A stretch of 64,000 bases of DNA from Gaoshiqia sediminis (GCF_025907915.1 NZ_JAPAAF010000011.1:62001-126000); one strand, 5' to 3'; shown: positions 28,701 to 37,856, counted from the stretch's first letter. The notes: generated from the sequence alone by a model not told the origin. A program made the numbers and translations.

Positions 28701-29657
28701 GGGTCGGAACAGCCATTGGGCGAAGTTGTCCGAAATCAACTCCAGCAGCAGGCGTTGTCCCTGGTCGGCTACTTCGAGGGTCACCTTCAGGTTATCGTGT
28801 TGCAGGCCTGCATCGAGCCGGAATAGGGGAGTGGCCGGCAATTTCAAGCCTGCCAGGAAAAAGTCAAATTCGTTCAATTGCAACGGTGTGCTTTGCAGAC
28901 TGACTTCCGATTTTTCACCTTTTGCGGTAGCGTAGGCCGCCCTTCCGTCGAGCTGGTTGAGACCTGTTTGCAGCACGAAATCCGTCAACTCGATCCATTC
29001 GGCATTCCGGTTTAGGTTGAACGACAATTGCTTTAACCGGAAATCAGGATCACGGGTGAAAAGCGAAAAATCGCGAAGTTGCAAGGTTTGCCTTTTTTCA
29101 GAATAATAGAGTGACAGGCTGGTGTTTATTGGCCCGATTGCTTTCGGGATGATGGTGTCGGCCGCGTCAATTTTCACAGCGCCCCCGATCAGTTGAAAGT
29201 GGGCCAGGTTGATGGCAAAGGCGCTGCTTGAAGTTGGTTTGGCTACGGTGTCAGTTGGCGATGGCTTCATCAGCTGTTGCAGGTTCCAGGTGGAGTCGTT
29301 TACTTGTTTCAGGTACAAGCTGGGGCGGGTAATGGTCAGGCTATCTACCTGGAGTTTGCCGGTCAGCAGCGGCCAAAGTTGGTAACGGGACTCCACCGAT
29401 TCGATAAAGGCAAGTGTGTCTGTTTCGGTAGTCAGCAAAATCTGTCTCAGGCTTAGGCCGGTGAAAAAGTTGCCTTCGATTACTCCCAGCGCCAGTTGTC
29501 CGTTGATGAAGTTCGGCGCTTGTTGTTCAACCAACTGAGCCAGTTTTCGTTTTGCCGGTTTGGTTTGAATGAGCAATGGTACCGCCAGCAGCAGCAGCAC
29601 CAGGGCCAGGAGCAGCCAACCCAGTACTTTCAGGCTATATGTGATGATCTTGCGCAT
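25782..29657 (-). CDS. tamB: TamB-like translocation and assembly module protein
   Basis: 1291 residues from the ATG at 29657 (MRKIITYSLKVLGWLL), 8 bases after the tamA stop; an open frame continues upstream inside tamA but is not coding. An N-terminal membrane anchor is followed by more than 1000 residues of repetitive beta-strands typical of AsmA/TamB bridges. The C-terminal DUF490/TamB domain includes DVVRGQYDLFGRTFVISSGSIRFQG and DDPISEGDALSYILFGRG. It spans the periplasm from the inner membrane to TamA. The module is known to help insert outer-membrane proteins and, in recent work, to move phospholipids. Confidence 0.92.
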   Translation of the reverse strand: MRKIITYSLKVLGWLLLALVLLLLAVPLLIQTKPAKRKLAQLVEQQAPNFINGQLALGVIEGNFFTGLSLRQILLTTETDTLAFIESVESRYQLWPLLTGKLQVDSLTITRPSLYLKQVNDSTWNLQQLMKPSPTDTVAKPTSSSAFAINLAHFQLIGGAVKIDAADTIIPKAIGPINTSLSLYYSEKRQTLQLRDFSLFTRDPDFRLKQLSFNLNRNAEWIELTDFVLQTGLNQLDGRAAYATAKGEKSEVSLQSTPLQLNEFDFFLAGLKLPATPLFRLDAGLQHDNLKVTLEVADQGQRLLLELISDNFAQWLFRPDSLELDYQLNGLLDNIQPAHWLGNPELNYRINGELSATGKGIDPKMATINLTGNFNDCIIQEKPVEQLLFNLKVEQGNLEGFAEGRGDFGEFRLAPVVRDLLGDPSYRLELVTQHLDAAQLTGIDSLQSDLNLTAQITGKGIDPKTIQARASVVFSPSHIMQVHLDSMVANVNYHNENVKIDTLWLQTQTASLQARGNYSLKGHSDLQLAASIDGLSEFSHFIPVDSLHTRGKLTAHLSGQTDSLRLNAILDLAETSYGGFSIAKAQLDAQALLSAKDTLVNALLLVRDAGNDSFRLDSVKMELEARPDSVYLIAQLANAAMNSYLKTGLCLGDQIRITLDEWQIGYRNQQWTLQQAPAIVQLDSVNYRIRNFKLAPDDHENSPYLLADGQISLSGKEEFKMEAANIDMAQVAGLLEQELPASGIFGLKLEVGGTAASPEIAGKFSLDQAILNGFEMNDVGGSFNFRDNQARMQTQVIPKDGGQVKLEGKLPVQLALDSMSFHFDPKDSVQVKLTVDKFPLAILQNFNLNEEIKGYLHGAITVDGTVESPDPTGKLELQEASVKVPAFGIDYRNILFELGFLRDKIMLDTFLIRSPDGTLTAGGQIDFNSDFYKGDIRQSDISVRFNKFNPVKHRQFNMQVSGDVHLGGKKGEVAFDGNLNIPQSEVYLPAVFRLMGKMAAPDIPQPILLRELELMAGPTDSLPETIASADTFSFDYFDQLTGRLRIKIPRNTWIKNEDLRLELSGDLELIKNARFVELFGSVDVVRGQYDLFGRTFVISSGSIRFQGGEEMLPEMDIQASYTFRNAQRVSQKLSIDVKGTATSPTVNFTLDDDPISEGDALSYILFGRGMNELTIDQQDNLAGAGGGSLAETAAASLLSSQITKFLGDKLNVDYIEVKSEGGFDNASVVVGKYLTHDLFVSYEQRLGETDEKDIGKYEVKLEYELFRFLFFQLNNSSYDSGFDVIFKFDSQ

Positions 29658-29665
29658 TGTTTCGT

Positions 29666-31498
29666 TTAAAAAGCTTGTCCGACACTGATAAAAAACTGTG
29701 GGCTTTTCTTTTCGTTCCACACCGGAAAACCCAGGTCGAAACGGATAGGCCCGATGGGCGTATCGATACGGATGCCGCCGCCAGCCGCGTAGGCCAGGTC
29801 GTTCAGCCGATAGTTGTACGAGTTGGCCCACACGTTTCCGGCATCCAGAAATGCTACTCCACTCAGTCGCCAAAACAGCGGATAGCGGAGTTCCAGGTTG
29901 CTTTCGAGCAGACTTTTACCACCCAAGGGCGTACCGCTCTCACGTTTGGGGCCCAGCTCCGATCGGTTCCAGCCACGCACCGAATTGCTGCCCCCCGAAT
30001 AAAAGCGGTCTTCCACGGGGATGAACTGACTACTGTCGGCCGAGGCGATGCCCCCTCCCATCATCCGGAAGGCCAGCACCCAATCGCCCAGTTTGTGGTA
30101 GCTGCGAAAATCGCTCCACAGCCGGGTGTAGTTAAAATCGGTGCCAAACAGATGGCCGTTCAGTTTAAAGCCCACCGACAGGCTCTGCCCGTGTGTTGGC
30201 GAAAACTGTGGCCGCGCGTTGTTGAAAACGGTACTCAGCAACACCCCCGACTTGTTGTACGGAAATTTGCGGCTTTCCATGTCTTTGAATTCCGCATCTT
30301 CGGCTTCAATCGTTTGCTGCACCTTTTCGAAATAATAGGTCAGGCTGCTGGTGAGCTGGTCGTTGAAACGGTAGGTGAGGGGCACATTCAGCCCGTAGGT
30401 GCGGGTTTCGTAGCCGGGTTCCGTGTTCCGGCTAATGAAGGGGTTGAAGGTCAGCGAGCTGTTTTTTGTCAGGAACTGCGGCTGGATCCACCGTAAGCTG
30501 GCCGAGTAGGGGACAAGCGCCGAATGTTTCAGGTACAGGTTGATGCGGCGAGCGCCACTTAGAAAACCCCGGTAATTCAAATCGAGGAAGGTGCGAAACT
30601 GGTCTTCGGTGCCGTAGCCTAACCCAAACCGGGTACTCACGCGCGGCGCTTCTTCAACATACAGCTTAACGGGGATTGGGCTTTTGCGGGTGGCAGCGTC
30701 GGTTTCGGGCAGCACCGAAACCACCCGGAACAGCTGGAGTTGATAAAGGTCCTTCCTGGTTTTGTCAAGCAGCGATTTGTTGTACAACTGTCCTTCTTCG
30801 TATTCCAGTTGCTCGTGGATAAATCTCTCGCTGGTGTTTTTATAGCCGCTGATGCTGGTTTCGCCAACATGGCAAAGAGGTCCGGGATTTACTTCGTAAG
30901 TAATTGCTACGGCCTGTTGCGCTGGTTTGAGTTTGAGCTGATAGTCTGTTTTCGCGTAGGCATGGCCCAGGTTGCGGAAGGCATCTTCCAGCAGTTGCAC
31001 ATCGTTCAGCAAGGCCTGGTCGCGGAACCGCTTGCCTGCCGACAGTTCCAGTTTGCGACTTATTTTCTGCCATAGCGAGTCGGGGTCGATACTGCTTTCT
31101 TCTGTCAGGCGGAGGTTCATCGAATCGATCAGCACCGGCTGGCCTTCATCAATGGTAAAATTGAGCTTCACCACCTGCCTGTTGTCATTTACTTTCGGAG
31201 GGTGCAGGGTGACGCTGGCATCCAGAAAACCTTCACGCTGGCAGAAGCGGGTGAGGCGTTCCAAATCGATGTCCAGCAATTCCTGGTTGTAGAGCGATGG
31301 TTCGGACTTGGTGAACAATTTTTCGAGGTACGACACTTTTTTTATCGCCAGGGCTTCGGTCAGCACACTTTCATCCAGGGTTTTGTTGCCCGTGAACGTA
31401 ATCCGCCTGATCTCGTAATTCTCCTGTCCTTGCAGCAGTTGAGTGGCAGCAAGGATGTTCAGTAGAAAAAGGAAGATAACCGGGACGGATTTATGCAT
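29666..31498 (-). CDS. tamA: TamA-like BamA/Omp85 family outer-membrane protein
   Basis: 610 residues. A signal peptide ends near LLQGQ, followed by POTRA-type repeats (YEIRRITFTGNKTLDESVL, GPLCHVGETSISGYKNTSERF) and a 16-strand-type barrel. The barrel carries the conserved RFYSGGSNSVRGW motif and ends in SPQFFISVGQAF with a C-terminal aromatic. The order tamA-tamB with an 8-base gap indicates co-translation and a shared function in outer-membrane biogenesis. Bacteroidota TamA proteins often lack a separate name, so the symbol is by homology and context. Confidence 0.92.
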   Translation of the reverse strand: MHKSVPVIFLFLLNILAATQLLQGQENYEIRRITFTGNKTLDESVLTEALAIKKVSYLEKLFTKSEPSLYNQELLDIDLERLTRFCQREGFLDASVTLHPPKVNDNRQVVKLNFTIDEGQPVLIDSMNLRLTEESSIDPDSLWQKISRKLELSAGKRFRDQALLNDVQLLEDAFRNLGHAYAKTDYQLKLKPAQQAVAITYEVNPGPLCHVGETSISGYKNTSERFIHEQLEYEEGQLYNKSLLDKTRKDLYQLQLFRVVSVLPETDAATRKSPIPVKLYVEEAPRVSTRFGLGYGTEDQFRTFLDLNYRGFLSGARRINLYLKHSALVPYSASLRWIQPQFLTKNSSLTFNPFISRNTEPGYETRTYGLNVPLTYRFNDQLTSSLTYYFEKVQQTIEAEDAEFKDMESRKFPYNKSGVLLSTVFNNARPQFSPTHGQSLSVGFKLNGHLFGTDFNYTRLWSDFRSYHKLGDWVLAFRMMGGGIASADSSQFIPVEDRFYSGGSNSVRGWNRSELGPKRESGTPLGGKSLLESNLELRYPLFWRLSGVAFLDAGNVWANSYNYRLNDLAYAAGGGIRIDTPIGPIRFDLGFPVWNEKKSPQFFISVGQAF

Positions 31499-31595
31499 GA
31501 CTTGGCGATTATTCAGCCCAATTTAAGGGATTTTGGCGAACCCTGAAAGCGCATCAGGCGTGTTTTACCCGGTGATGGGACGGAAACTTCCGGAT

Positions 31596-33083
31596 TCAAC
31601 CGGCTGCTTCTTTTTCTGTCTGTTCCACCTCCAGACATTGAAATACTTTTTGAACCGATGTTTTGTCTTCCGACAAAACAAATAGCTTGTCATATTCTTC
31701 GAGTACGGTTGATCCGGTTGGGGTGATGTATTTTTCACCACGAAGGATAAACGAGATCAAGGCGGTTTTGGGCAACCCCAAATGGACAATTTGCTTGCCA
31801 ACGACTGGGCAATTTGCGGGAACGACAATCTCGGTAAGCAGCGACTTAATACTGTCGGTAAGTTCCATATCTGATTGGGTCCTTTTCTTGAGTTCTTCGG
31901 GGAGGGTAAGGTTTAGCCATTTGGCCACCCGGGGCAAGGTGGTACCCTGTATCAATACAGAGGTTAGGGAGATAAAAAAGACGATATTAAAAATCATATT
32001 GGCCTGGGACGCCCCGGCCAGCAGCGGGTAGGTGGCAAAAACAATGGGAACTGCGCCGCGCAGGCCAACCCACGAGATAAACCATCGGCTCCGGCTGTTC
32101 ACCTTAAACGGGGTCAGGCTCACGAAGACACCTATTGGCCGGGCCACCAAAATCAGAAAAATTGAAATCGCCAGGCCAAGGCCAATAACCGGAACTACCT
32201 GACTCGGGAAAACCAGCAGCCCCAGTGTGAGGAAAAGCACAATCTGCATTAGCCAGGCAAAACTGTCAAACGACTTCAGAAATTTCTTTTTGTGGATCAG
32301 TTCCTGCTGGCCTAAATAAACGGCGCACAGGTAAATGGCCAGAAAGCCGTTGCCCCCGATGAAATCGGTAACCGAAAACGTGAAAAACATCAGGGCAATC
32401 ATCAAGACGATATACAGTCCTTCGTAATCCAACCGGATTTTGTTGATCAGGAGGGTGCCGATTTTACCCAGGGCAAATCCCATCAGACCGCCAATAAACA
32501 GCTGCATCAGAAACATGGGGACGATACCGCCCATGCCGGCGTCTTGGTTCACTACCAGTCCGGTAAAGACGATTGTCAGGATGTAGGCCATCGGGTCGTT
32601 GCTGCCGCTTTCCAGTTCGAGGATGGGGCGCAGATTGCCTTTCAATGCCAGTTTCTTTCCACGCAGAATGGAGAACACCGCTGCCGAGTCGGTTGACGAA
32701 ACGATGGAGCCGAGCAGCAACCCTTCGTAAAAGGTAAAGTCGGTGATGGCCCAAACAAACAGGCCTACGGATACGGCGGTTAGCAATACGCCCAACGTTG
32801 ACAGGGTGATGCCCTGCCAGACAATGGGCTTGATCGATTTCCAGTCGGTATCCAGCCCCCCGGAGAACAGGATAAAATTCAGGGCCACAATGCCAATGAA
32901 CTGGGCCGTTTTGGGATTATCGAAATGAATGCCGCCAATACCATCAGAACCGGCCAGCATGCCAATCGTGATGAAGAGGATCAGCACCGGCACGCCAAAC
33001 CGGTACGATGTTTTTCCCGCAAACAGCGAGATAAACAAGAGGATGGATCCGATCAGCAAAATATTTTCGGTGGTGAGGTTCAT
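31596..33083 (-). CDS. potassium/proton antiporter (CPA family, with C-terminal RCK_C domain)
   Basis: 495 residues from the ATG at 33083. The frame is open to 33116, but a TATATTTG promoter element lies downstream of that ATG. About 12-13 membrane helices with the Na/H exchanger core, including the GGLDTDW, GSIVSSTDSAAVFS and ELESGSNDPMAY segments that hold the ion-binding Asp residues. The C-terminal regulatory TrkA-C-like domain (NCPVVGKQIVHLGLPKTAL, TVLEEYDKLFVLSE) lies at about 410-480. It matches the NhaP2/CvrA-type K+/H+ antiporters. It exports K+ in exchange for protons at the inner membrane. Confidence 0.92.
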   Translation of the reverse strand: MNLTTENILLIGSILLFISLFAGKTSYRFGVPVLILFITIGMLAGSDGIGGIHFDNPKTAQFIGIVALNFILFSGGLDTDWKSIKPIVWQGITLSTLGVLLTAVSVGLFVWAITDFTFYEGLLLGSIVSSTDSAAVFSILRGKKLALKGNLRPILELESGSNDPMAYILTIVFTGLVVNQDAGMGGIVPMFLMQLFIGGLMGFALGKIGTLLINKIRLDYEGLYIVLMIALMFFTFSVTDFIGGNGFLAIYLCAVYLGQQELIHKKKFLKSFDSFAWLMQIVLFLTLGLLVFPSQVVPVIGLGLAISIFLILVARPIGVFVSLTPFKVNSRSRWFISWVGLRGAVPIVFATYPLLAGASQANMIFNIVFFISLTSVLIQGTTLPRVAKWLNLTLPEELKKRTQSDMELTDSIKSLLTEIVVPANCPVVGKQIVHLGLPKTALISFILRGEKYITPTGSTVLEEYDKLFVLSEDKTSVQKVFQCLEVEQTEKEAAG

Positions 33084-33104
33084 GGCTTCAGGTTGCTTGT
33101 TTGA

Positions 33105-33112
33105 CAAATATA
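33105..33112 (-). promoter_or_regulatory. -7 element (TATATTTG) of the K+/H+ antiporter promoter
   Basis: Exact TAnnTTTG on the minus strand, 21 bases before the chosen ATG at 33083. The -33 box is weak: the nearest TTG is 26 bases away instead of about 20. It decides the start of the antiporter gene. Confidence 0.45.
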
Positions 33113-33142
33113 ACAAAAATCAGCCTGTGCGTTTTGTTCAAT

Positions 33143-34099
33143 CTATAGTTCGTACTGAATGAGATAAACCGTATAGCCGATATAGCTCACCAACAGGATG
33201 GCAGCCTCCCAGCGATCCAGTTTTTTCTTTTTTCCGGTAAACATGGCAAAAAACAGGATGAGTGTTCCGAAAATGAGCAGGTACAAATCGGTGTTAAAAA
33301 CCGATTTATATTCCAGTGGCCTGATCAGCCCGCTGACGCCCAGAATCAGAAAAATGTTGAAAATATTTGAACCGATGATGTTGCCCACGGCGATGTCGTT
33401 GTTCTTTTTGAGGGCTGCCGTCACCGAGGTGGCCAACTCGGGGAGCGAGGTGCCGGCAGCAATAATGGTCAGGCCGATAATCTTCTCACTAACCCCCATC
33501 ACCGTGGCAATTTCCACAGCGCTGTTGACGATGAGTTTCCCGCCAATAACCAGGCCGGCAAGTCCAGCCAGGATGAGGACCCAGATTTTTCGGTTGGTAA
33601 AATTAGCATGTTTTGCCTGCTGTTCGGCATGGTTGGATTTCAGCTGGTTGAAAACATAGTAGAGGAAAAGCAGGAAGAGCGCCAGTAAAATCAGGCTGTC
33701 GTAACGCGATAACAGGTTGGGCCCGGCCGACAAAAAGTTATTGGCCAGGACAAACAAGACCAGGATGGCCAGGAACGAAAAAGGAATTTCGCGTGATACG
33801 GTGCTCGACTGCACCACCAGCGGAGTGATCAGCCCTGTAATGCCCAGGATAACGAAGATGTTGAAGTTGTTGCTTCCGATGACATTCCCGAATACGATGT
33901 CGTAGTGCTGCTCGAAAGCCGCAAAGGTATTGACTACCAACTCAGGCGCCGAAGTGCCAAATGCCACGATGGTGAGCCCGATGGCCAGGTCGGAAATATG
34001 GTGTTTACGGGCCAGGGCCGAGGCGCCTTCCACCAGCCAGTCAGCACTTTTTATCAAAACCACAAAACCTGCAACGAGAAATAAAACCTGAATCAACAT
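33143..34099 (-). CDS. calcium/sodium antiporter (CaCA family, YrbG-like)
   Basis: 318 residues with ten predicted helices in two inverted halves. Each half carries the CaCA alpha-repeat: GTSAPELVVN (from residue 48) with FGNVIGSNNFNIF, and GTSLPELATS with VGNIIGSNIFNIF. The Glu and Asn residues in these repeats bind Ca2+ and Na+. It starts 17 bases after the corA stop, so corA and this gene probably form an ion-homeostasis operon. Confidence 0.95.
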   Translation of the reverse strand: MLIQVLFLVAGFVVLIKSADWLVEGASALARKHHISDLAIGLTIVAFGTSAPELVVNTFAAFEQHYDIVFGNVIGSNNFNIFVILGITGLITPLVVQSSTVSREIPFSFLAILVLFVLANNFLSAGPNLLSRYDSLILLALFLLFLYYVFNQLKSNHAEQQAKHANFTNRKIWVLILAGLAGLVIGGKLIVNSAVEIATVMGVSEKIIGLTIIAAGTSLPELATSVTAALKKNNDIAVGNIIGSNIFNIFLILGVSGLIRPLEYKSVFNTDLYLLIFGTLILFFAMFTGKKKKLDRWEAAILLVSYIGYTVYLIQYEL

Positions 34100-34116
34100 C
34101 CCAGCACACGATTAAG

Positions 34117-35190
34117 TTAAAACCATTTTTTCCGTCTCAAATAAAGAATCATTCCGGCAAGAATGAGCAGCATGATCAACCAAACGGCGGCGTATCCGTA
34201 TTTCCACTGCAACTCGGGCATATGGGCGAAGTTCATTCCGTAAACACCGGCAATAAACGTCAGCGGGATGAATACCGTAGCCACAATGGTCAGCGTCTTC
34301 ATCACTTGGTTCATCCGGTGTCCCTGCACCGAAAAAAACAGGTTCGTTTTACTTTCCAAGGTTGATAAAATGATGTCACAATTGTCCAGCAAGGTTAAGC
34401 ATAAATCCTGAATTTCGAGAAAATATTTCAGGTGTCTTTTTTCGATGTATTCATTTTCTTCGCGCTCCGCAATCAGCGTAAATTCTTTGATCGGGAGGAT
34501 GGCTTTTTTGATGAAGAGCACCGACTTCTTGTTCTGCTCAATTTGTTCTAGTGCCAAGGGCGACAGGTCGGTTTTTACATCCACGAAGTTGAGTTTTTCC
34601 ACTTCATTGTCGATCTGTTGCAGGGTTTTGAAGTAGTTGTCGAGGATGGCTTCCAGCAGGGTGTAGAGTAAATAGTCGGAACCCCGCTCGCGCAGGATGC
34701 CTTTGCTTTCGCGCAAACGGTAGCGCAGGTGCTCAAAATAGTCGGCCTTCTTTTCCTGGAACGACAACAGAAAATTCTTTCCGAACACAAAGCTGATTTG
34801 CTCAATCATCAAATCCGAGTTGGAAGGTACGGTCGATTTGATGGTGAGAAAGCAAAAGTTTTCGAATACCTGGAACTTGGGGCGTTGGTTCACATCCAGG
34901 ATGTCCTGGATGACCAGATTATGGATGCCTTGTTTTTTGCAAACCGAGACAATGGGGGCGGGGTCGCTGATTCCGTACACATTCAGCCAGTAGTGAAAGC
35001 CATTGCCCTCGAACCGTTCAATTTGTGCGGGCTGAAGGTTCTTGCTTTCGATGCACTGCTCCCGGTTATACCGAAACAGTTGAATGTCCACTGCTCCGGA
35101 CGGCTGTGTGCCGGTGAATATAAACTTCTCAGGATCTTGCTTTTTCCGGTTCAGCAGTTGCGAGTTTTTCTGGTTTCTCAGTGTTTTCAT
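34117..35190 (-). CDS. corA: CorA magnesium/cobalt transporter
   Basis: 357 residues from the ATG at 35190; an upstream TTG at 35214 is less likely. The soluble N-terminal alpha/beta domain (FEGNGFHYWLNVYGISDPAPI) leads into a long helical stalk (EAILDNYFKTLQQIDNEVEKLNFVD). Two C-terminal membrane helices follow, with the signature YGMNFAHMPE between them. CorA pentamers conduct Mg2+ and Co2+ inward. It is transcribed with the CaCA antiporter gene that follows. Confidence 0.95.
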   Translation of the reverse strand: MKTLRNQKNSQLLNRKKQDPEKFIFTGTQPSGAVDIQLFRYNREQCIESKNLQPAQIERFEGNGFHYWLNVYGISDPAPIVSVCKKQGIHNLVIQDILDVNQRPKFQVFENFCFLTIKSTVPSNSDLMIEQISFVFGKNFLLSFQEKKADYFEHLRYRLRESKGILRERGSDYLLYTLLEAILDNYFKTLQQIDNEVEKLNFVDVKTDLSPLALEQIEQNKKSVLFIKKAILPIKEFTLIAEREENEYIEKRHLKYFLEIQDLCLTLLDNCDIILSTLESKTNLFFSVQGHRMNQVMKTLTIVATVFIPLTFIAGVYGMNFAHMPELQWKYGYAAVWLIMLLILAGMILYLRRKKWF

Positions 35191-35300
35191 TGTTTCATTG
35201 ATTTTTAAAAACAAGGAATATGCAGAGTTGTCTCATCTTGTTCGTATGTCTATTTCTGGCACACAACGATTTTATGGTATAGTTGAGAAACGTTGGCCGA

Positions 35301-36236
35301 TCATCTTGGGCCCAAAAACCGGTCGCCGTTAAAATGAATCATGTGTTCCGGAAATTCCATTATCCAGACTTCTGTGTCCCAGGCAATCTCAGCTGTATGT
35401 TTTTTGAACTCTGAAAAATCGGGAAATGCAGAAACAAAAATCTTACCTGCTTTACAATTTTTCAGAAAGTCCTCCAATTCAACAATTCGCTTCGGGGTCA
35501 TTGGGCCATGAGATGTAACAGCCTCAATGAGATACAACCAGTTCTTTGATTCGTCGTAAATGACAATGTCTGGCAATTTACTGTGTTCAGTAATCGGGAT
35601 TCCTATCTTTTCCAGAATTTCTTTGTCGATGTGTAAGTTCTTTTTTTCAGTATCACCGACATAAAGTAAGGTTGAACCTTGTGCAAACCGTGAAGCAAAT
35701 TCTTCAACAACAGCAGCCTGAACTTCATTGTGCTTTCCGGGTGACAACATCAAAACCCTTCCGTCAGAAAGTTTTAATGGAACTCTGGACATTTCACGGT
35801 CTTTACTGTACTTTTCCTTTAACGCACCAATTTCAGATACAAAGTTTTCGACTGCTTTTTTCCAGGTTCTGGTTTGGTAGGTTTTTATCGTCTCCAGTGC
35901 TATTTCTGAAATTGCGTAGTGGGCACGAGGACTGTTTACCGGTAAATCCGGAATGTCCGGATTATAATCGGCAATCCCGGCCTGTACAAATTGATGCAGG
36001 ACTTGTCTTCTAACTGTTTCTCTGGTATTTGGTGCATATTCTTTCTGATAATTCTCAGCAATAAAATTCATTATTCCTTTTGAAACACCATGACTTTGAC
36101 GGGAAGCCTTCGGCCACTTATCGCTTTCCCGAATATTACATAAAGCAAGTAACGTGTAACCGGAAATTTCATTTTGCTGAGCTTCAGGCAACCCCAACTC
36201 TCGTAAAATTGCCTGTGCTTCTTGTATTTTCGACAT
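35301..36236 (-). CDS. BsuBI/PstI-type type II restriction endonuclease
   Basis: 311 residues. An N-terminal helical domain (LRELGLPEAQQNEISGYTLLALC) is followed by the catalytic PD-(D/E)xK-like region near 225-250: KLPDIVIYDESKNWLYLIEA then VTSHGPMTPKR. This segment is the PstI/BsuBI signature. The family cuts CTGCAG. The gene overlaps the methyltransferase gene by 53 bases in another frame, a common arrangement that links the two expression levels. Both genes are AT-rich compared with corA and tamAB, which suggests transfer. Confidence 0.93.
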   Translation of the reverse strand: MSKIQEAQAILRELGLPEAQQNEISGYTLLALCNIRESDKWPKASRQSHGVSKGIMNFIAENYQKEYAPNTRETVRRQVLHQFVQAGIADYNPDIPDLPVNSPRAHYAISEIALETIKTYQTRTWKKAVENFVSEIGALKEKYSKDREMSRVPLKLSDGRVLMLSPGKHNEVQAAVVEEFASRFAQGSTLLYVGDTEKKNLHIDKEILEKIGIPITEHSKLPDIVIYDESKNWLYLIEAVTSHGPMTPKRIVELEDFLKNCKAGKIFVSAFPDFSEFKKHTAEIAWDTEVWIMEFPEHMIHFNGDRFLGPR

Positions 36237-37782
36237 ATGATTTTTCTAAAAGGACTTCATTTACAATGTGATCTATATCCTGCTTTTGAGGCTTTTGACA
36301 TTTTTTAATTTTACCGCCAATTATGATGATATCGTCCAGTGGCGGCATTTTAATTTGCTTTAATTCAGTAGCTCCCACCTGTGTATTCCCATTAAAAGTT
36401 CTGAAATAGGTATCGAACAAACTGCTGCTGTATAGTGCCGAAATTCCCCAGATTTCATTTTCCGATAAATCTCCGTTTGGCCGATGGATATAATTTACAT
36501 GGTTCTCAAAACCAATCATGTCAGCTGCAAAATAGGATGAGAAAAATGGACAGCAGACCAATCTGCTCTTGTCATCTTTTGAGCTAAATCTTCGAAGTAA
36601 TATATAGTTTTTATTTTTGAGCAACACTTTTCTCGATTCCTCCGAATTTACGATAAGACTTGGTTTATTCCCTTTTTGAAGTGGATAAACAAATTCCATT
36701 TCTTTGATGTTGTGCAACCAAACCAACGGTGAAAGAGAATTACTCATTACTCCTTCTGTTTTCAGAAATTCGGTACAACGAAAAGCAACAACCGGTCCTG
36801 TCGATATCTGAATATTGTAGTCATTCAACGTATTTTGCCACTTCTTGAAGATTTCAATCGTGTTTGTTTCCTTTTCATTTGATGGAATAAACAGAATCAG
36901 ATCCTGTGACTTTAAATCGATAAGAGAACTGGTTTTAAACACTTGTTCCATCGGACGGTTTAATCCTTTATCACATTCAGAAACGGTGATTTTTATTGCG
37001 GAATTTAACTGCTTTGTAGCCCGCAGAATAATATTTTCCTGAAGAACATTATCATTCCTGAACATTTTATTTCGTGATTCGAAGATGTGTATGTTTGAAA
37101 CGCTTACATCGCTGAAAAAGGATTTCCTGAATGCCTTGAAATAATTTCCGGCTGCGAAACTTCTGGGTGTTATAAAAATTAATTCCCCGTCTTCCTTCAG
37201 TAACTTGGCAGACACACCCATAAACAAGGAATAAATGTTTGGCTGACCATACACCAATTCTTTTGCAGCAATTGCCCGTTTATCTGTCTTCGGGATTTTA
37301 AAATACGGTGGATTTGAAATGATATAGTCGTACTGTTTCGGTTTCTCGACTCCAAACAGTGTTGTCAGATGAAACACGTTTGAATTCTCAAGTACGAAAT
37401 CAGTTTGTTCAATCCGATAGTTGAATTGAATATTTCTCCCTTCCAGCCAGGAAGCCAGGAAGTCAATTACTTTTTGGGTATCCGGCAAAACATTCTCGTC
37501 TGTCTCATACAGCGTCAATTCAATTTCAGAAATCTCCGTCTTCTGAGCTAACTTTTCAATAAGTGAACAGCTCAAGATTCCGGTACCGCAACCAGGGTCA
37601 AGAATTGAGACCTTATTTGATTTTGGCTTTGCTAAATTTCCCATGAAATCAGCAATTTGTTTCGGAGTAAAGAATTGTCCGTTATCTCTTTTGTGTTTTT
37701 CGGATGAGGAACGAGCATATTCAAGTCCGATAAACTCAGCGAACTCAGAAGGTGATTTGTATCGATCTGGTAACTCCATCAT
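36184..37782 (-). CDS. type II DNA N6-adenine methyltransferase, partner of the PstI-like enzyme
   Basis: 532 residues. Motif I is SILDPGCGTGILSCSL (from 59) and the catalytic motif IV is NPPY (157-160) in YIISNPPYFKIP, the gamma-type order for N6-adenine methylation. The N-terminus has the NGQFFTP motif of Eco57I-like enzymes, and the C-terminal half holds the target-recognition region. It should protect CTGCAG from the overlapping endonuclease. Several CTGCAG sites occur in this window (214, 5175, 11929, 12463, 13683, 20809), so protection is needed. The promoter 37787-37817 lies directly at its ATG. Confidence 0.93.
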   Translation of the reverse strand: MMELPDRYKSPSEFAEFIGLEYARSSSEKHKRDNGQFFTPKQIADFMGNLAKPKSNKVSILDPGCGTGILSCSLIEKLAQKTEISEIELTLYETDENVLPDTQKVIDFLASWLEGRNIQFNYRIEQTDFVLENSNVFHLTTLFGVEKPKQYDYIISNPPYFKIPKTDKRAIAAKELVYGQPNIYSLFMGVSAKLLKEDGELIFITPRSFAAGNYFKAFRKSFFSDVSVSNIHIFESRNKMFRNDNVLQENIILRATKQLNSAIKITVSECDKGLNRPMEQVFKTSSLIDLKSQDLILFIPSNEKETNTIEIFKKWQNTLNDYNIQISTGPVVAFRCTEFLKTEGVMSNSLSPLVWLHNIKEMEFVYPLQKGNKPSLIVNSEESRKVLLKNKNYILLRRFSSKDDKSRLVCCPFFSSYFAADMIGFENHVNYIHRPNGDLSENEIWGISALYSSSLFDTYFRTFNGNTQVGATELKQIKMPPLDDIIIIGGKIKKCQKPQKQDIDHIVNEVLLEKSYVENTRSTGNFTRVGVA

Positions 37783-37786
37783 AAAA

Positions 37787-37817
37787 CAAAACTAATCAAT
37801 CTTGGGCGTGTAGGCAA
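37787..37817 (-). promoter_or_regulatory. promoter of the methyltransferase gene
   Basis: On the minus strand TTG (37815-37817), 20 bases, then TAGTTTTG (37787-37794): a full match to the Bacteroidota consensus. The -7 element ends only 4 bases before the ATG at 37782, so the transcript would be leaderless or start at the second ATG (37779). Confidence 0.6.
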
Positions 37818-37856
37818 AATTTTGTTTTGATGTGCATGCTGAAGTAACAGCTTGCG

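Noticed and set aside
29658-29873. Upstream extension of tamB into tamA
   Set aside because: The extra 72 residues lie in another frame of the tamA 3' end, and the ATG at 29657 begins a clear membrane anchor.
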